Of a stretch of DNA of 7,511 bases, positions 5,102-7,511 are shown piece after piece. Position 1 is the first letter of the stretch, and each line of letters begins with the position of its first letter. The position numbers were made by a program, and so were the translations under genes. Under the pieces are notes generated by a model, which made no database searches, was not told the DNA's origin, and saw only the letters and a program-made list of their open reading frames with translations. This stretch comes from Defluviitaleaceae bacterium (lineage in GTDB: Bacteria; Bacillota; Clostridia; Lachnospirales; WRAX01), in the NCBI GenBank assembly GCA_009781815.1, contig WQVB01000056.1, positions 1 through 7,511 of the forward strand. Direction: 5' to 3'.

Positions 5102-6053
5102 TAAAGATAAGAAAAAGAAAAAAGTGAAGAGAAAAAAAGAAAGAGGAGGCCTTGGCCTTCGCAACTTAACTTACTACTTCTCTCAAACCTTTAAAAGCAT
5201 ACTCCGCAACAAGTTTATGTCTCTCACGTCTGTTTTGACTGTTGCGTCTTGTATAATCATTGTTATTGCATCTTTTGTTGTTGTAACAAACATCAACGCA
5301 GTTTTAGAGCATTGGGAAGATAATTTAAAAATCACAGTTCACGTTGAGGATGACTTAACGGCAGAGCAAAGAGATTTGCTATATCATCAGCTCTTAGTTG
5401 CAGATAATATTGTTTATGTGCAATATATCTCTCCAGAAGAGGCTTTAGAAAACCTAATAGGGTCGGTTTTGGCAGATGCCGTTGTAGCCAGCGAAGACCA
5501 CCAACAGCTAAGGCACACCTTTGAGGTGATACTTTATGACACTAGGGCTTTGAGTGAAACATCACAAAACCTTAGCGGCTTTTTTGGGGTGTATACGCTA
5601 GTGTACCCAGCAGACGCCACAGAAGCTTTGATACGCATAAGCAATGTTGTAACTATTATCGGCATTGTGGTTGTGTCTGTTTTAGCTGTGTTATCTGTTG
5701 TTATTATAACGAATACAATTAAACTAACTGTAAACAGCCGCCGCAATGAGATCCTTATAATGAAATATGTAGGGGCTACCAACTGGTTTGTTCGCTGGCC
5801 TTTTGTTATAGAAGGCTTGCTAATAGGCGTTTTAGGTGCGGCTATACCTCTTGCGGCAACGTGGGTTTTGTATGATGTAACCATCGAGGGCATAGCACAG
5901 CCAGGCGGGTTGATGGCCGCCCTTATAGGGGATACTACCTTTAGAGCTACTGGAGACATCTTCCCCTTTATTGCCCCTATCATTATTATTTTTGGGGCGG
6001 GCATTGGCATTTTAGGCTCGGTGTCATCTATGAGGCGACATTTAAACGTTTAA
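5085..6053 (+). CDS. ftsX: Cell-division permease-fold protein FtsX
   Basis: FtsX is the membrane partner of FtsE. The 322-residue protein has a basic cytoplasmic N-terminus with a lysine/arginine cluster (8-20), a first membrane segment (about 46-68), an extracytoplasmic domain (about 70-185) and three more membrane segments (about 188-211, 237-262, 293-313). The conserved NEILIMKYVGATN loop (221-233), typical of FtsX, follows the second membrane segment. The extracytoplasmic loop is where FtsX of other bacteria contacts coiled-coil hydrolases or activators; the next gene encodes such a protein. Codon 1 lies inside ftsE, with AGGGGG (5071-5076) 8 nt upstream. An AGGAGG at about 5143-5148 sits inside the gene but has no suitable in-frame start after it. 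Confidence 0.95.
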   Translation: MNPSTNKDKKKKKVKRKKERGGLGLRNLTYYFSQTFKSILRNKFMSLTSVLTVASCIIIVIASFVVVTNINAVLEHWEDNLKITVHVEDDLTAEQRDLLYHQLLVADNIVYVQYISPEEALENLIGSVLADAVVASEDHQQLRHTFEVILYDTRALSETSQNLSGFFGVYTLVYPADATEALIRISNVVTIIGIVVVSVLAVLSVVIITNTIKLTVNSRRNEILIMKYVGATNWFVRWPFVIEGLLIGVLGAAIPLAATWVLYDVTIEGIAQPGGLMAALIGDTTFRATGDIFPFIAPIIIIFGAGIGILGSVSSMRRHLNV

Positions 6054-6058
6054 CATTT

Positions 6059-6066
6059 AAGGAGTG
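6059..6066 (+). promoter_or_regulatory. Ribosome binding site deciding the start of the M23 gene
   Basis: AAGGAGTG lies in the 20-bp gap after the ftsX stop. From its GGAG core it is 9 nt to the ATG at 6074, but only 3 nt to the in-frame TTG at 6068, so the ATG is preferred. Confidence 0.75.
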
Positions 6067-6073
6067 ATTGTAT

Positions 6074-7270
6074 ATGAGTATTAGACGTAAAAAAACCATT
6101 ATAATATCTTTGCTGGCTCTTGCCATAGCTTTACCCATCGGGGCGGATATTTTTGCAAACAATGCCAGCAGGCTAGAGGCTGAAAGGCAAGAGATACGTG
6201 ATAATAGAGCGGAGCTTCAAGCTGAGCTTGCTCAAGCAAGGCAAGAAGAAAACGCCATCTTAGAGCAGATGATTTTAAATGATATTGAGCTTTTGGAGGT
6301 GTCGCAAGCACACCTTGCGGCTATAGATGACCTTGAAAGAACAAGGAGAGCCTTATACTACACCGAGATAGACCTAGCCCAGGTGGAGGCTGATAGAGAG
6401 GTTCAATTTGACATTTTGCAAGGCAGATTGCGTTTTATGCATCAAAACAACAACTTGTCTTACCTTGAGCTACTTTTAAGCAGCCAAAACCTTACGGATT
6501 TTTTAAACAACCGTGAGCATTTTCGTAGAATTGTAGAAAAAGATAATGCTACCGTAACGGAGCTTTTAAATCTTGAAGAGCAAATACTACGCAATCGCAA
6601 CGATATAGATGCACAACGGATAGCCCTCGAGATACATACAGAAGAGTTAGAGATTCAAGAATCAGCCTTGCTTGCCTTGCTTGCAGAGCAAGAGGCGGCT
6701 TTGTTTGCCTTATCTGCTGACCAAGATAGCCTAGAGGCTTTGATACGTGCCTCTGAAGTGGCGGAGCAACGTATACAAAACGAAATAGCTAGGGCTCAAG
6801 CTCAGGCTAACTCTATAGCCGCTGCAAACAATCAAATGATAAGACAAGGCGGAAATGTGCGTCCGTCTAACGGCAGTTTGGTTTGGCCTGTGCAGCGTGC
6901 CCCCTTTGTTACATCTGATTATGGAAACCGCCCACGCCCCTTTGGTGGCGGCACGGAGTTTCACACAGGTATAGATATGCAAGCCCCCCACGGCACCCCG
7001 ATTTTAGCGGCGGCTGATGGCGTTGTAACCTTCTCAGGTTGGATGGGCGGCGGCTGGGGCAATGTGGTTATGATAGACCACGGCGGCGGTTTTACGACAT
7101 TTTACTCTCACAACTCGGCAAACCTTGTGTCTGTAGGCACTCACGTAACGACTGGGCAGCAAATCGCAAGGGCTGGGGCAACTGGCCTTGCAACTGGCTC
7201 TCACCTCCATTTTGAGGTGCGTATAGATGGTCGCCACACAGACCCTGGGCCATTTTTGGGGATACGCTAG
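6074..7270 (+). CDS. Coiled-coil M23/LytM peptidoglycan endopeptidase, likely FtsEX partner
   Basis: This is a predicted exported or membrane-anchored cell-wall hydrolase of 398 residues, EnvC-like in layout. A basic start (RRKK, 4-7) and a hydrophobic segment (about 8-24) form a signal peptide or anchor. Long Glu/Gln/Leu-rich helices suited to coiled coils cover about 31-125 and 145-250. A short linker leads to a C-terminal M23 domain (about 268-398). The zinc ligands are present: H297 and D301 in HTGID, and H379 in HLHFE. The catalytic-type histidines H346 (YSH) and H377 are present too. E. coli EnvC has a degenerate site and only activates amidases, so this protein is more likely a direct endopeptidase. 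Its position 20 bp after ftsX, in one transcription unit, suggests that FtsEX controls it through the coiled coil. The exact cleaved bond cannot be read from the sequence. In related Clostridia an S41 (CtpA-like) protease often follows, but none is visible before the window ends. Confidence 0.9.
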   Translation: MSIRRKKTIIISLLALAIALPIGADIFANNASRLEAERQEIRDNRAELQAELAQARQEENAILEQMILNDIELLEVSQAHLAAIDDLERTRRALYYTEIDLAQVEADREVQFDILQGRLRFMHQNNNLSYLELLLSSQNLTDFLNNREHFRRIVEKDNATVTELLNLEEQILRNRNDIDAQRIALEIHTEELEIQESALLALLAEQEAALFALSADQDSLEALIRASEVAEQRIQNEIARAQAQANSIAAANNQMIRQGGNVRPSNGSLVWPVQRAPFVTSDYGNRPRPFGGGTEFHTGIDMQAPHGTPILAAADGVVTFSGWMGGGWGNVVMIDHGGGFTTFYSHNSANLVSVGTHVTTGQQIARAGATGLATGSHLHFEVRIDGRHTDPGPFLGIR

Positions 7271-7300
7271 TTTATAATCACTAAGCCATTTTAACTAGAT

Positions 7301-7432
7301 GTCATTCTACGGATAAGGGATCTCCCTATACTAATCACTCGCTAGGTTGTGTGTTATGCTAGTGAGATCCCGTGTCAAGCCTTACCCTTCTGTCTGCGGT
7401 AGCATCGAGACCAAGGGCACGGAATGATGATG
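7301..7432. repeat. Diverged hairpin-repeat element with interrupted right arm
   Basis: A left arm resembling the family, with GTCATTCT (7301-7308) and GGGATCTCCC (7318-7327), is followed by about 38 bp of interior and then GAGATCCCGTGTCAAGC (7364-7380). In complete copies TCAAG is followed directly by CACGGGATGACGG. Here about 35-38 bp intervene before CACGGAATGATG (7418-7429). I read this as an insertion within the hairpin loop of an older, mutated copy. It lies downstream of the M23 gene, where no ordinary terminator is visible. Confidence 0.5.
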
Positions 7433-7440
7433 TTAAGTTG

Positions 7441-7497
7441 GTAGCTCAAATGTTTGATTTCGCTACAAATCTATTACGAGCCTAACGTGAATTTAAT
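7441..7497. repeat. Flanking segment shared with the 2899-2941 region
   Basis: ATTTCGCTACAA occurs at 2899-2910 and at 7457-7468. It is followed in both places by similar bases: T-TA-TA, then GAGC (2921-2924; 7479-7482), then TG and AATTTA (2935-2940; 7490-7495). Both copies sit to the right of a hairpin-repeat element. In this copy GTAGC (7441-7445) also pairs with GCTAC (7462-7466), with an inner TCAAA/TTTGA. The function is unknown; it may be part of a larger repeat unit. Confidence 0.4.
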
Positions 7498-7511
7498 TCA
7501 AATTAACCCCA

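Noticed and set aside
5534..6010. Long minus-strand ORF within ftsX (158 codons)
   Set aside because: It is an antisense shadow of a well-supported gene; it has no family resemblance and no ribosome binding site that I can see.
6068..6073. TTG start for the M23 gene, two codons upstream
   Set aside because: It is only 3 nt from the GGAG core; the ATG at 6074 has normal spacing.

Overview
The window looks like chromosome from a clostridial Firmicute, most plausibly the Lachnospirales side of Clostridia. This rests on three things: a MutS2-like protein without a Smr domain, the gene order CdaR/PucR-type regulator - ftsE - ftsX - coiled-coil M23 peptidase, and strong AGGAGG-type ribosome binding sites with sigma-A-type promoters. 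Taxonomy is inferred from gene content; no rRNA gene is present. There are five protein genes, no tRNA or rRNA, no CRISPR array and no transposase gene.

Layout. Positions 1-308 are non-coding: a hairpin repeat at the left edge, a strong plus-strand terminator for a gene off the left edge, and a 102-bp inverted-repeat element. A MutS2-like gene follows on the minus strand (309-2237). Upstream of it, also on the minus strand, lies what looks like a discrete small-RNA gene of about 200 nt. It has a near-consensus promoter (2571-2600), tandem hairpins and its own terminator (2353-2385). A second, very strong bidirectional terminator hairpin (2274-2328) separates this RNA from mutS2. I see no separate mutS2 promoter, so the RNA is either an independent sRNA or a long attenuating leader. 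Positions 2633-2887 hold a composite of nested inverted repeats.

The right half is on the plus strand. A PucR/CdaR-type regulator (3028-4125) has its own promoter and terminator. A separate promoter at 4179-4207 precedes the ftsE-ftsX-M23 unit (4409-7270), which is tightly packed: ftsE and ftsX overlap by 17 bp, and the peptidase starts 20 bp after ftsX. FtsE (ATPase) and FtsX (permease fold) form the membrane complex that in other bacteria transmits ATP hydrolysis to a periplasmic or extracytoplasmic coiled-coil hydrolase or activator. Here the likely partner is encoded next door, and its LytM/M23 active-site residues are intact.

The most unusual content is intergenic. Hairpin repeats, mostly with a TCAAG/TCAAA loop followed by ATGACG, occur in every large gap, in complete, truncated, nested and interrupted forms. 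One right-half copy lies inside the predicted ftsEX 5' leader.
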